64,000 nucleotides of DNA from Phallusia mammillata (GCA_003260075.1 QLIY01000667.1:1-64000), one strand, 5' to 3'; counted from the first letter of the stretch, positions 49,701 to 63,399 are shown. Made by a program: numbers and translations. The notes: generated by a model from the letters alone, not told the origin.

Positions 49701-50349
49701 ATGGCAATGACTGGTGGTGTTGGAAGTTCAAATCCCGCAGATAAGGAAATTCAACTTATTTGCGACAAGGTATGTCTGTCTTGACAATTTCTGGAAATTG
49801 TTGCACCTTTCTTTTTGCACTTTAGATTGCTTTGGTGATAAAATTGTCTCATGCTTTTTTAGGTAAAAGCTGATGTTGAAAAAGAACTCAGTCAAACATT
49901 CAGCACTTTTCTTGCAAGTCAATATAGAAGTCAGCTTGTTGCAGGAGTCAACTATTTTATAAAGGTGTGTAAAATAAAATTTGCCATATTTTGGATAGCT
50001 ACAATGTAAATAATCACAAATTCTGTTTTATTGCATAATGAATACCAAACTGCTGTCAGTGTCAATCATGAGTTAAATGCCCCTTTCCAGTTAATTGCAG
50101 TTTCATCACTAAACAATGGCAAATTAGAGCTACTTTGCATTGTAACTGCTGTTATTTGGATGCAACTAATTTATGACAATTGCTTGTAAGTGACTAAGTT
50201 CTCACTAACTTTTAATTTAGGTGAATGTTGGTGAAGAAAATTGGATTCATATTAAAGTTTACCAGCCATTACCACATGAAAAGGCGAACCCCAAGCTAAC
50301 TGGTGTACAGCAAAACAAATCTGAACAGGACTCCATTGACTATTTCTAG
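49701..50349 (+). CDS. CSTB: Cystatin A/B (stefin) family cysteine-protease inhibitor
   Basis: Cytosolic inhibitor of papain-like cathepsins. Exons 49701-49769, 49863-49964, 50221-50349 (300 nt, 99 aa), the same exon number and nearly the same length as vertebrate stefin B (98 aa). Family marks: Gly-rich N-terminus MTGGVG, the reactive loop QLVAG in exon 2, NYFIKV at the exon 2/3 junction, and the second loop LPHE in exon 3; it ends SIDYF. There is no signal peptide and no cysteine pair, which separates it from secreted type 2 cystatins. The first of two in-frame ATGs (MAM) was taken as start; the third codon is an alternative. Confidence 0.95.
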
Positions 50350-53300
50350 TGTTATAAATCACATATTCATTTCATGCATATTATGCTTTATGCTTGCTTT
50401 TGCACCTTTAATTGTCTTATGGTTAAGCAAATTTTTCCTTTACATTTATAAAACAGTTAATGTTATTGTCAGTCAAAAGTGTTTAAGTTACACAACTTTT
50501 ATACGTTTAGGTTTAAGCTGCTTTGCTAAACATAGCTAAGCTACTAAAAGTAAAATATATATAGGTCATAACTTTGGATTTAGACTGTGAAACCGAATCC
50601 TAGCATTATTACAAAAACGTTATGTTCATACCATATTTTGGGTAATTGCTTAAGAAATCTGGGCATATTTGTGATGAGGGAAAAGTATCTGTAACCTGAG
50701 TATGCAATTTGCAAAAGCTTGCAAAATCACCATGATCATTTCTATGAGCTTGATTATTCCATATGTGACTGAGAATGGCTGGTCCATACAAACAAATTAA
50801 ACCTGTTTTTTTTTTGAAGTATTGAAACAATTGAATCATTTTAAATTTGTATTGTTTTTTTGTTTTTTGCTCTGTGAATAAGGTTTGCAATGAGACAGTT
50901 TATTGTTGTTTTTAGTACAACTTAAGGTTTTTCCAATGTTTTTCTTTATTTAAGACCTTTATTGCACTGGAAATTCATGGCATTAAAATCATTTCAAAAC
51001 ATTGCCTTACTGACAAAAGCAACTTGTGTATTTTTACAATTTTGTTTGCCAAACTAGAGATAAATAATTATGCAACTGTGCCTTGTTTGGAATCAATCTT
51101 TGCAAACTGATGCTTATAAAAAAGAAAAAAAAAGTCATGTTTGTTTGTGTGTTACGTATTGTGCACAATCACGTGCAACTACTGTGTGTTACAGCGACAC
51201 TCTGTGGCAAAAGCGTTAGTTTTAAACGACCACTAAAGGGCCTCGTAAGCACATAACCTATGTACTGTAACTGCAACCATTTCGACGAGGGCAGGAACTT
51301 GGCCGAATGGTCCGGCGCGCCTGACCCATAGACAGACATAAAAAACCCTGATCGGGATTCGTCCCCGGGAGGTTCCTGGGGGGGGGGGAACCCCGTGAAG
51401 TGAAAAAAAAACAAAAACAAAAAAACATTTCGACGAAATATACACAAGAGCACGAACTATACCATGAAACTGATAGAATAAAAAACGACTTTTATGCGAA
51501 CAGGTTGCCATATTTTCACTGTTCATTAACACAACGCAATGACAGCATCATGTAAAAGTGAACAATAATGGGGGGGGGGGTTCGAACCCCGTGAAAAAAA
51601 AAAATTTCGAATATACACAAGAGCACGACAAACGACTTCTATGCGAACAGGTTGCCATATTTTCACTATTCATTAACACAACGCAATGACAGCATCATGT
51701 AAAAGTGAACAATAATTTCCTGTCAGTTGAAAGTTTGCGGGTTCGCCTATTTGAACAGGATTTCCTACATTATTTCTATTCATTTCAATCACAACCTATG
51801 AACCTCTAGCTCTGCACTTCAATAAACCAACCGCTATATACTCGATTATTTGACATAAAAACAACTGACATTGATGTTCTTGGCGAGTACAAGATTTTAT
51901 CGCACGTTTCTTCGCCCTTGAAGGCATTGATGGCTAAAGGCGTGTCCAATTTAAATGCCTTGCGCTGTGTTTGTTAAAAAGGCGGCCACGGGCCAGAGCT
52001 GTTCACGCCAACTCGACCAAACTGTTTCACTGTAGATGCTGAAAGGCAAAGTGCCGGGCTGTGATACAGGTTAAAAAAATTTACACCGTTCATTCTAGCT
52101 TTTGGCGCTATACCTAGAACTCAAGATTCGCCCAGTGAAAGCTTTCAAGGAACAGTTTAGGACAGAAAATGGTAGTTAAGTTACAGAGGTCTACAGTCGT
52201 TAAGTTTTTCTTTAGCTCAGCTGTTTCCCACTTTATTGCTTTTTTTGGGCGTTTCTACGATTTCTTTTACCAAGCGTACAAACTGAGCCAAATGCGGTAA
52301 GAGCGTTAAAAAGTGAGCAAAAATATGTAGGGCTTATAGTCGGCTGTTTTGCGGATTTACAATGGCTTTACCGACGATTTGAGCCAAAAAAGTTGAAAAT
52401 GAAAGTGTCGTGTTGAATTGTACGTGCCTTTAGAACACGTCTCACTTTGCCTAAAATATTATGAAACAAATAGCCTACAGTGTGCAAATTAAAGAAATAG
52501 TTATGTTACATTTGAAATCATACGTAACTGCGCAAAAAATTGTCAACTGTAGCCTACCAACTACTACACAAATGCCTTGACATTGTTTTTGTTCATAAAC
52601 TGGCTTACAATAACCAGCACGTTATGATTAATTTCATCACCACGTTTAGCCTTACATTAGGCGGTTTCCCAATCAACGACACAAGCACGTAACGAATGCA
52701 TTTCCGTTTTGATGTTTCCCAAGAAAAACGTGCATTTGAGGAGAGGAATTTGTCAAACAACAGACACGTTTTTATTGAGCTTAAAACGCTGCTTACTTAA
52801 ACGGGTGGCTGCCTTTTTCAGCACTTTAAGTGTTTGCATTAGTGGCTGTGTGTATTTGCTGAAGGCATCTTAAGTCGACGTGTGCGGTAAACTTGTTAGT
52901 AAGCACAAACGACAGGTGAATGTTTTCCAGCAAAGAAACCAAGTACTTTTACATTACCCGAGCCAGTAGTAACGTTAACACCAATAGAGCTTTATAAACC
53001 CTCAAGTTTGTGGTCAGGTTTTGCGCAAGGCGTGGAAAGCCACACCATCACGTTAACAGTTTACAGCCAAAACATAAGGATGCCTGAAGGGTTGAATGCC
53101 TTGTCTTAATTCTGCAAGCACAAACTGCTGATACTGTCATTAAGCTTAATTGGTTCCAGGTGCGATTAAAGGGTTGTTAAACACCTGTGTGCACTGCTTT
53201 TAAGTGCTCATCAGTTTACGACCAAACTTTTGATTGTATCAGCCATTAAACCTGTGCTGTATATAGTTTTGTCATACATAGGGTTGAAAATAGTTCAAAG

Positions 53301-54165
53301 TTTAGTCATAAACAACCGCTTCTACTCTGCAATTTGTAACAATTGTGGTCATTATGACGTAACACTATTCTGTGCGTGTCTGGGTCAAGTTATTTTCTGC
53401 TAAGGAATTTGGGCAACTTTCTTCAGTTAAGAAGTGGTAGCACAGATATTTGTTGTGATAACCCGTAACAAGGCAAGCCTAAAGTTACTTGTGACTGATG
53501 CTAGGTTGTAAAGAGGGAGAAATAGCCAAATTGTGCAGCAAAATCCTGTAGATAAGATTGTATTCTGGTTCTGGCATGATTTTCTACAGGGACCGCAGTT
53601 AACCAGTCGATTGTGGTTTGAAAGAGATGGATTTAGCTTTAAAAAGGAATTAAACATGCGAATGAACGGAAGAAATGTATGTTTTTAAAAAGGTTACCAC
53701 TTTATGTTTATTTTCTTGGAACCTTTGAAGCAAGTCTTGTACAAAAAACTCATAACGCTATGGTTGCCAAGATATGATGTGGCTGTAGTGTGGGATTTTA
53801 GAAGTTGATTTTTTGTATTTTATTCTCATCCTAGTGACATTTAAACTGTTTCTGATTAAATCCCTTTGTTTCTGTAATTGCCTTTTTTGCGAAATGATAT
53901 TTTACACTTAATTTTGTGTAGAACTTATTTTACTGTGGTTTTGCTGAAAATCCAGATAAGTTAGCAATTACAGTTGCTTGTTGGGTGTCAGTTTAGTAAT
54001 CCTACATTTTGTACTAGTTCTATACACGGGTAAAGTAGGGGCAAAGCTATTGGTATCGTTACGACGGCGCCATGTATAATCTGATTAGAATCTTGTGACT
54101 GATAAACATAACCCAGGAAATCGGCAAAGTTATTCAGTTTGTCACAAGTCGCCTTGTAGTTGAAC
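50350..54165. other. Intergenic region between cystatin and Slac2 genes
   Basis: No coding region recognised. 51290-51720 has a tRNA-like repeat and allele overlap around gaps at 51378-51388 and 51570-51580. 51780-54160 is mostly single-copy and more GC-mixed; it probably contains 5' non-coding exons and promoter of the Slac2 gene, but I could not place them. Confidence 0.5.
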
Positions 54166-57100
54166 ATGGGACGTAAAGTAGATGTTAGTGAATTATCACC
54201 CGAGGAACAAAAAGTCATTTTGGAAGTAATTCAAAGAGATTTTGACCTAAGAAAGAAGGAAAATGAAAGAATCGGGTAAGAGTTTTTTCGTTGTTTCTAT
54301 AAAGTTGAAAATGACGACTATATGCTTGTGTACTTAAACACCAAAGCAAAATACATTTTCTACCCTCTAAAAAGACAAGGTAATAAAAAAATATTTCGTT
54401 AGAGTTAGACAACAGTTGATGCCATGTAACTTAGTCAATAAATGTTTTGTCCATTCGATTGCACATTTATAACATGCTTTCGTTTTACCGGTGTAAACTT
54501 ATACTGTCTTTTTTATGTCAAAAAAGCGTACTTAGATAACGGTTTGCCCGCAGAACGAACAGTTTGTCAAAGTTAGTGCTATTGTCGGTGCTAATAAAGA
54601 GGAGGGCAGTATTAGCAAATAGCAGTTGACCCAATATCTTTATTTCACAATGTTAAATGTAATAAACAGATATATTATTATGTTCCCACTCAAAGAAGTG
54701 TTGTGCGACGGTCTGATAAGTTTACCGAATTCCTTTTACGCAAAGTTAAAGAATTATGCGTCATTGTTGTTCAACCAACGTTGTTCGTCAACGAATTGGC
54801 ATCCCAGCTAGCAAAAGACAAATACCACTTAGACCACCAACTTGGAACGTAAAATTTAATGGATAAATCTCGTGTAATGTGGCTTGAGTTTTCGAATTCG
54901 TGGTTCGTGTCTTTGCCCCATTAGCACAGTAAAGCATCGCATAGTTCCACGGTAAAGGAATGTAAAATCGTCGTCTTCGCAAACAACAGTGTGAGCACAC
55001 CAAGTCCCGACCCAGCCCTAAAAGCAAATTTTACCCGGGCTTTAATGTGATTGTGACGTCACAAAGACTTTAGCCCGCGATCGCCTCGCGGTGTTCGAGA
55101 TTTATGTCTTTTCAGGAGAAAGGTGAACTTTTAAAAGCGCTGTAACGAAACATTTTTAGCCGTTTCGGCGCACAGTAGTACATTTTTCCACTATGCTTAT
55201 TTGCTGTCCTACAACGAATTGTTTGAGGTGCAGAGCTGAAAATAGACACAACGTATTTCCGTGTGTTTGTGGTGTTAACGCCTCAGCGCATCTTAAACCG
55301 TTGGGTGGTTGAATTTGTTTCAACATGCTACAGAACGACAAAAGGCTAGCTGTTCTGTGTGGAATGCCTTTTTTAATAAATTTCAACTGCGTGTTTGTGT
55401 CATTGATTATAAATGCAATTTTAAACGATTTTTACCATGTCCAAACACAGCCAGCAATAATTCAATACCTAAACCCTCACCTACATTTGTTACATTTGCT
55501 GTACTTACGAACTAGGATTTGCAAAAAAAGGTAATTTTATTAGCCATAACGATGTTTTAGCCCGGAAAGACTCCTGTCATGGTTTCGAATTCCACCGCAG
55601 GCTAGATATTTCTGATTCGGTATAACGCCTTCATATAGGCCTGACGTGCCATAACGATGTTTTTCGACCTATTTTGAGCGGATTGATAGAATGCACTGCG
55701 TTTTTGTGGGCTGACTCGATTCAAAATTTTATACATTTGTCACTGACGCTTAATTTACGACATTTCCTGTTTTGGTTCAGAAAACTGAATCAGGAGATTG
55801 ACGTTAAACATCACATAGACCCGGAAAAACAGGGGGGGGGGGATTGAACCTAACCATAACTCGGTTCTTGCAACTTTATCCAGATCTTTTTAAACAAGTA
55901 GGCATTGAAAAAAAAATGCTGGTTACTTTTTTTCTTCACACTGTTGCCATTGTGATGTGGCATATTTTTCGGACCCTATCTAAAACACCACCAAATTAAT
56001 TTCAATTCCATATTAAACTAAACGTTTTACCCAAACTCACGTTTCGAAAATCGTACTGACTGTGTTTAAAGCAATCAACAGTTGCATTTTTTCATTAAGA
56101 TGTTCGTATATATGATTACGCATACACCACAACACTTCATTTCATTGCAGGTTGAATGTACGGTTTGCAAGTCTTACTTTTGCAAGAACAAAAGCACTTG
56201 CGGAGTTTGCGACAAAGGGGGGGGGGGTGACTCGATTAAAAAGTTTATACATTTGTCACTGACGCTTAATTTACGACATTTCCTGTTTTTGTTCAGAAAG
56301 CTGAATCAGGAGATTGACGTTAAACATCACATAGACCCGGAAAAACAGGCTGTCCCCGAAACAGTTTGTGTCATCTGCGGAAGTTCGTTTATTTGGCTTT
56401 TCAACCCAAAGGTAAATCATATGAAAAGGAATTTAGACCTCTTTCTGCTTGATAAAAAGTTGTTTGGTATAGACCCAAAATTAAGGCTCCAACTTAAGCT
56501 AAAACTTGAATCTAACCATAATCCGGTTCTGGCCACTTTATCCAGATCGATTTAAACAAGGATATGTTTTTTTCTTCACATTGTTGCCATTTTTGTATGC
56601 CCTATTTTCCGGACACTAGCTAAAACACTACCTCGTCAATTCCAATTGCATAATCTAGGCATTGTTAACGTTATTGTGTTTAAATTCACACCTCTTTTAT
56701 CTCAGTTTTATCTTTATCTCATTGCAGGTTGAATGTACGGTTTGTAAGTCTTACTTTTGCAAGAACAAAAGCACTTGCGGAGTTTGCGACAAACTGGTTG
56801 AGGGCTACGCCTGCTTGCTCTGCCACAAGCAAAAGTAAGTGATTGTGACGTCATATAGTTCATTTGTAATTGAGAACGCATGCATTGTCTTGCAGGGATG
56901 TTGAATGGAAATCGCTGGACTGGTTTTATGCACGACTTAGAAACAAGTTTAGAAGGCACGGAGGGGCAAAGATTGTTCGCGAGTTTTACAAGACAAAGAA
57001 AGGAGGTAATACATCTTATCTTAACCAATTAGTGATGAATTTTTTTGCAAGAATGATTGCTAGTTCTAAATGTCATGCTTTCGGCCTCTGACAAATGTTT

Positions 57101-60100
57101 TCAACATGCGAAAATGTTCAGTTTTAGCCGCTTAGATCGTTAGTAACTCATTTAACAGCAAAATATTTTTCCGAAAATATCGAACGCAAGTCACATATGG
57201 TGCTTATCAAAATCACATAACCATTAGTATTGAATTACATGAATCTCGTTTCGGCTGAAGCCAATTGAATTACACAGCACGCTAATATCTAATATGCCCG
57301 AATTTCCAGGTGACACCCCGCCACCGAAACCACCTCGTCTCCATGACAACGATGATGTCAGAACCGAAGGTGAAGTATTTAAGTTTTACATTGAAAGAAA
57401 ATAATTACTATGAATTAAAAGTCAGCTATCGACTTTTACGGTAAAATATCCCATACTTTGTGCAATGTTAAAATACAAATAAACTGTTTGCTGGCAGACA
57501 TAACATGAAATGTAAATTAAAAACATTATAGCTATTCTGGCAAATGTGTTTTGCGTAGCGGAATTTTGACGTCATGTTTGTGTTGCCTTTGACAGGGTTT
57601 GTAACCTTGAAATGCCCTCTAGCACAGTTTAATATGCAATAGTTGCTACAACGAACTATACCCAACTACTTTCATGCAACAAGTGCAAATGCTGTCACAA
57701 CATTATACATACCTCAAGCAACCTTGTTTTGTTTTTGTTAAATTAAAATATGTTGGTATTTTGCAGAAATCCGAATTTCCTTAACACGGGACTTGGATAC
57801 CATTGTAAGTACTTGTAATTTTCCACATGATATAACATTATATACGGTGTACTGTATTGGTTCCCATTATTAGTTAAGGCAATATTCGTTGGCAATCGTG
57901 CAGTAGAATTTGACCGGTTTTTAAGAGATATGGTACCAGTCGCCCAAAAGCCAATTTTTACAATTTTTTAAATAAGAAGCATTTTGTATATTTTCACCAA
58001 TAAAAATAACTTGGTGTATTATGTAATTAAGTTGGTACTGTACTAGTTAAAAAGTTGACCTACAGCCAGTCTAAAACCTGTTGTATACAATTTTTTGAAG
58101 TTGTCCAACTTTCAAAGCTGGTAACGGATTAATTATGTCTGTCACATTGCAGCATGATGTTGGTAATTATCGGTATGTTGGAAGTCCGCTTGTTGAACTT
58201 TTGCACACTCAGCAAATTCGTTTTACTCATGAGGTTGTTTTGATTGACAGGATGAAGTTGATGACGTGTTACAGGAAGAATCGAAACATTCAAAAGTTCA
58301 AACTACAGGTAACATGCTGTTGTAAATATACATACATTACAGGCAAAATCACATGACGGTTCAAAGGGGCAAATATATGGCAAAACATTCAATCCGAAAG
58401 TTTTTGGTGTAGGTCATGAAAAAAACGCCTGAATCGCTATTTTTTCAAGTAAATATGTTTACAATTGGAACATATTTTTCTCGAATTTGCGTTGAATTAT
58501 CGCATTTGTTAAATAAGCTCTTTCATGTTTTTGCTCTGAATTTGTAAGCTTTAATTGGTCTTAGCGGTTTCCGTACAGCCATGGTTGGTGAACATTTGTT
58601 AATTTTTTTTCTGTCACTTTTGCACAAAATGCTGCGTTTTTTGTCAGAGACAGACTCAGCTGACCAACATCACGTGATCATCGACCAATCACAGATGAGG
58701 AAGGAAATCGAAGACGTCATCGCTTCAACGATTCTACCCAAGTTTGAAGAATGTGAGTTCAATCAAAAGCTTGTTGCTGTCGTTACCTAAAAACTTTGGT
58801 CTTTTTATTTGATTGGACCAGTTGTTCTTGATCTGTTGGTATTCAGCCCCACAGGGACAAACAGTTTTCAGGAGATAATTGCAGTTTTTTAGTTCCGTGG
58901 ACTAATTTTTTTGTTATTTCTGTGTTTTTGTTGAAATACAGTAAACTTTGATTAATCCGGACCCGTTTGGACCAAAACATTTGTCCGAATTAGGCGAAGA
59001 TCCGGATTAACCGAGGCTTACTGTACTGTGCCAGAGGTAGCCCGTACACAATTTCCCCTCTAACTGTTTGCGTTCATTTTAGCATATTTTCTAACCACAA
59101 AAGTTCAAAAGGTGATCTCAGTTCTCACAAGGCTAAGTTACGAAAGGTTGAAATCCTTTCTGTTCGCTAACTTCCCCTCTCTGAGGTGTCTGTGGCGTAT
59201 TTTGCATTCCTCTCGCGCAAAGTTCATGGTGCGTGAAATAAGGGAAACGCCCCGAGCGTCTTACCCAGCATTCTGACGTATAGTGGGTTTAGGTCTGGGT
59301 CAACGAGTTTCAAAAATAAACCCAAGCAGCCCCAGAAATTTATGCGCAGTACATTTGTCGTACCCTACCATCTTAAATATAATACGTTTTTCACCCCAAA
59401 CTTTGTGCCTTACTAGCTGGATAAACGGGTTCGCCAAGCGCTCAAATACTAATGGTTATGAAACAGGTTTGGGGCAAAGAAAAATAAATACAGTAAGCCT
59501 TGGTTAAACGGATTAATCCGGAGCTTTGCCTAATTTAGACAAACCTCGAGGTACCGACGATTTGTAATGTGCTAAGGCTTGAACTGATCGACATCGGTTA
59601 ATGCGGATCTGCGCCTAATCCGGACAACTTTTTTGATCCAAACGGGTCCGAATTAACCGAAGTTTGCTGTAATCGAAAAGCTAGAAGCATGAGTTGGGTT
59701 TCGATTTTAACAGTTAAGCATCGTTGTATGGCAGAAAATGTGGCATAGTTCAGGTTAACCAAACGTCGTCTGGTTACTGTTATTTTATCTCGCGATATGC
59801 TTCACCACCAACATACAGAATTCCCGCATAGCTATTTAAAGCGCACTTTCGGTCGACGGGGGCTTTTTGCTTGGCTCTGTGTAGCACGTTTTATCTGCAA
59901 GTTATTCCCTAAGTCAAAACGCGCGAGCAAGTGCGTCGCTTTCTAACTGTTTCGTCCTAGACTTAACATGCGAACGACCATACTCTACGACTCAACGACT
60001 CAACGAATCGTATTGAGACCCACTTTTGGGTCGTGACACAGGGATTAAGAAGCACTTTTAATACAGTAATACACTGTATTTTGATATACTTTGGCACTTC

Positions 60101-61706
60101 ATTAAATAAAACTATTCCAAACAAATGTGAAGTATTGAGAAGAAAAGCAATACATGCTATTGTGTGAACTGCAAAGTCAGGCAAATTGATAAAAAAAATT
60201 GACGCTAATTTTTCAATATTAATCCTGTGATTCTCAACATTTTTGGGGTTGGTCCACAGGACGTCCAATACATTTCGTGATGATCTGTTTAGTGATAATG
60301 TTAACTGTCGACTATTTTCACTTCTCAAAATTTGTTTTTTTAGGATATTTATTTTTGCCCAAAATACTTGTTTTGGATGCTAACTTCCTAAAAAAATAGA
60401 ATGGTTCACAATGGTTTCAAATAGGCTGGTGGTCCATGGCCTGAAACGAGTTGAGAACCACCAATTTATGTGAACATCAGAAATGACCAACAAACTATAT
60501 ACTACTTTTACATTTTCCTTGTAACATTTCCATTTTGCTTTCAGTAAAAGCCACCCAGGCACGTGATCAAAGGGAGCCTCCTGATTCGTCGAAACTTGCT
60601 CAAGAAATAATCGAGCGTCTCCTGGACACGGTGAGTGAATATGATTGGTTGTTTTAGTCACGTGATAATTTGGAACTATAATGACGTCACAATGTACGTG
60701 ATATACACAGATGAGCGTAAAAATTCAAGATGCATTGGGAAATATGTTGGTGAGAAAATTAACTCAGTCATAACACCAAGCGTTTTGCTATTAACCCACG
60801 CTAACTTTTGTGTCTTTTTTAAATTGAACATGGTATTTGCAAAAGCATTCAGCCATTACAATAATAAGTAAGCTACAGGCAGTGCACCCTTTTTCGACCT
60901 ATAAGGTCTCATCGGTGCAGCTGGTGACGAGAGATCGGCCGTATTGGCAATGTAGCCATCTAACGGGTCTTCAGTTTTCTTGGAGTAACATGCTGAAAAC
61001 CTATGCCACGACTAAATCTGTTCAATGGCCTGGTCATAACAGTGTGCACTGTCTTCATAATTGAGCATTTGCCTGTAAATTTCGGTGCTGAGAACTGCGG
61101 TTTTAAACTCTGGCGACGGGATATTCAAGTCATTTTTTGGAGTGAAGTTTAAATACAATTTTATGTGCGTATATTGCTACATACGCTAACTACTTTCGAA
61201 AAATATAGCGTTTTTATTGTACCCTTTTTATGACACAATTAATATCGCTTGGGTTCTGCTTTATCGCTTTCCACACTGACCGCATGAGGCAGCAGTAAGT
61301 TATCACATATTTCACACGCGTTTTTGTTTACTTATTTATTCTGCATGCCACTATTCTTGCATGTATTCCTGCGCTTGCAGTCTTCTAACGGGAATCAATA
61401 CTTTGACGATGAAACTGACGACAACGCCCTCATGCGGAGATACTTGCGAGACCACAAACAAAGCATTCTAAGGGCTGTTCTTATCAAAGTTGGAGAACAG
61501 GTTCAAAAATGCTGCATGAGCTTTTACTTAATGCTACTCCATATTTGTTTCCAACTTTTAACCTTAACCCTTTAACGAGAAGTATGCCCGAATGGTTTGG
61601 GGCGCTTAACTTACAGGCAGATAGAAAACCTGGCCGTGGTGCGTAATTGGGAGCGTTCTGGGTTCGAATCCCGTGAACAAAGCCTTAAAGAAAAAAGAAA
61701 AAAAAA

Positions 61707-61785
<79 letters not shown>

Positions 61786-62211
61786 CGTTTTAAAACCGGT
61801 AATAGTTTGGTTTGAACGCCGAATACTGTCACTTATAATATACCTTGATACTTATAATAAATGCTTATTTTCATCTGAAAAACTATATACTGTTGGAAAT
61901 AGTTCCTTTTTAAATCTTGCTTAATGTTTAATAAACAGTACAACGGCCCAAATAGACGGAAAAGGCGACATGCTTTATTATTCAAACGTTTCGGCAAATG
62001 CTCGTGCCATTATCGGTGATATAAAGGGGCCACATCTTGCTATGTATTGTTTGAAATGCTTTTAGGGCTGTTTTGTTTTATTTTATCCCCGATGTGAACA
62101 AATATTTTTCACAGGATGCGCCGCCTAGCGGAATTATGACAAACAGTCGATCTCCACTAAGAGACGCCGAAACCATGACAGACGCTTCAGATAGCGAATC
62201 GATTCAGTCTG
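54166..62211 (+). CDS. MYRIP/MLPH-like: Slac2 (melanophilin/MYRIP-type) Rab27 effector, 5' part
   Basis: Adaptor expected to link Rab27 on organelles to myosin. Exons 54166-54275, 56297-56411, 56728-56834, 56896-57005, 57310-57369, 57767-57804, 58251-58308, 58648-58752, 60545-60630, 61381-61500, 62115-62211; phases join, about 335 residues. Rab-binding domain: [20 protein letters not shown] and [16 protein letters not shown] (helix 1), an FYVE-like zinc finger with CVIC, CTVC, CGVC and CLLC pairs, and the second helix [20 protein letters not shown] with its WFY motif. Then a PPPKPPR proline-rich exon, acidic stretches and a charged helix ([19 protein letters not shown]). The exon at 58251 and the donor GTTCAA at 61501 are less certain. 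The 3' end is beyond the window or unrecognised. Confidence 0.88.
55557..55655 (+). repeat. tRNA-derived SINE, family 2, partial
   Basis: Lacks the A box; keeps CCCGGAAAGACTCCTGTC, a B box and the GATTCGGTATAACGCC tail. In a Slac2 intron. Confidence 0.65.
55781..56217 (+). other. Second-allele fragments of Slac2 exons 2 and 3
   Basis: 55781-55831 copies the start of exon 2 (56297-56411). After the gap at 55832-55842 comes allelic intron and then 56151-56215, a copy of exon 3 (56728-56834) cut by the gap at 56218. All coding differences seen are silent. Confidence 0.8.
58939..59023. mobile_element. Tigger/pogo-like MITE (TA target site)
   Basis: 85 bp nearly all inverted repeat: CAGTAAACTTTGATTAATCC at the left, GGATTAACCGAGGCTTACTG at the right, with TA on both sides. 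In a Slac2 intron. Confidence 0.85.
59491..59669. mobile_element. Tigger/pogo-like MITE (TA target site), longer copy
   Basis: Starts CAGTAAGCCTTGGTTAAACG and ends CCGAATTAACCGAAGTTTGCTG-like, flanked by TA. Same family as 58939-59023. Confidence 0.82.
60228..60465. mobile_element. Probable hAT-like MITE related to family 3
   Basis: Left TGTGATTCTCAACATTTTTG and right GTTGAGAACCACC are inverted ends, with the interior GGTTGGTCCACAGGACGTCC. The target duplication is not clear. In the Slac2 intron before exon 60545-60630. Confidence 0.6.
60838..61075. repeat. Foldback repeat with hammerhead-core arms, copy 5
   Basis: Left arm on the minus strand: CTGCA, CCGATGA (one core change), GACC/GGTC helix, GAAAA, GTGCACTGCC. 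Right arm: GGTC, ATAAC, AGTGTGCACTGTC. In a Slac2 intron. Confidence 0.7.
61587..61706 (+). repeat. tRNA-derived SINE, family 3
   Basis: GCCCGAATGGTTTGGGGCGC and CTGGGTTCGAATCCCGTG are tRNA-like A and B regions, followed by an A-rich end that runs into the 79-base converted gap. A relative is at 51293-51420 in the other orientation context. Confidence 0.6.
61707..61785. other. Converted assembly gap (79 G)
   Basis: As above, in forward orientation. Reading frames of poly-Gly or poly-Pro across it are meaningless. Confidence 0.85.
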
Positions 62212-63399
62212 GTACGTATTTCACCGATCACGTGATGGATAGCACACGGAAGTATTAACGAATTTTCACGCTCAGGTTGTTTAAGATGCAGCAATTTTGT
62301 GCAAGTGTTAGTAGGTGTGAACGATATAAGATCTGAAAGTCATAGGTTCGAACCCCAGCGTGTTGGGATGTAGTATGTGTGGTGTTGTAGAATATGAGCG
62401 TCTTTGTTCATGTCGGAATAATTGAGAGTTTAGCAAAGTTTGCTTCACATTACAAGTTTTTAGATGTAGTGGATTACAAATGTTTGCCTTTCGAAGGTTA
62501 ATGCTTGTGACATAAAACTTGTAATGAGGCAGATGTAAGAATTGCATCACAAAAAAAACGTATTTTTAAAGTTCTGAAATTCTGCAGTAAAAATGAATGG
62601 AATTGTGGCATAAAGAACGTTTTTTATAAAATGATGTCAAAAAGTAGTATGCATCTCCGTATGCTGCGAGAAATGATTTAGTTTGTGCCAAAAAGGTGTC
62701 CATTATGAGGTTTTTTAGAAGTTTTTTTTGCTGACAAAGCCTATTTCAACCGGGAGAAACGTCTCTCAGCCGAGAGAGAAATATTTCTCGTGCCATACTC
62801 ACTTTGTATTTGTGGTGTCCATGGCCGAGTAAAGTAAACTGTCAAAACACAGGCCATTGGCAAATCACCAATACATAGTAGTTGCAAAATAGTGGAATTT
62901 CTCCAGCGGTAATTTCTCCAGCGGTTTCCCAAAATTTGAAATGTGGCTATTTTTTGGTATTTAAATGAAACAGTTGCGGTCTCTTAAAACTACTTAGCGG
63001 TCACCCAAACCAAACCTTAAAAAAACTGGGTATAACGCCTTTAATAGGCTGGGCGCATTATGATTGCAGCAGCATTTTGCAGGTACTGCTAATTTCTCTG
63101 TGATAGCGCTACTGTCCGTTGACATACCTGTGGTTGAAAAGAGCTTGGACAAAGTTGTTTCAATTTTGGTCAGAAATGCGTCAGTGCACGGTGTTTGTAC
63201 TTTGGACGGGAAAATTGTGACTGACTAATGAACTTCGTGTGAAATAAGGGAAAGTCCCACACATTGTGACTCATAAACGCTACAAACCAAACTGGCTGAT
63301 AGCTAGCAAATGTATTTGTAAGTTCTACAGAAAATTAAAACGCTCAAGACCTTTTTACTTACCGTAATTCGTCTATATAGTGCGTTTAATAAGAAAAAA

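Noticed and set aside
58153..58172. Extra Slac2 mini-exon (HDVGNYR)
   Set aside because: Its phase does not fit the exon at 58251, which joins directly to the previous one.
61597..61924. Open frames with poly-glycine or poly-proline
   Set aside because: They cross the 79-base converted gap at 61707-61785.
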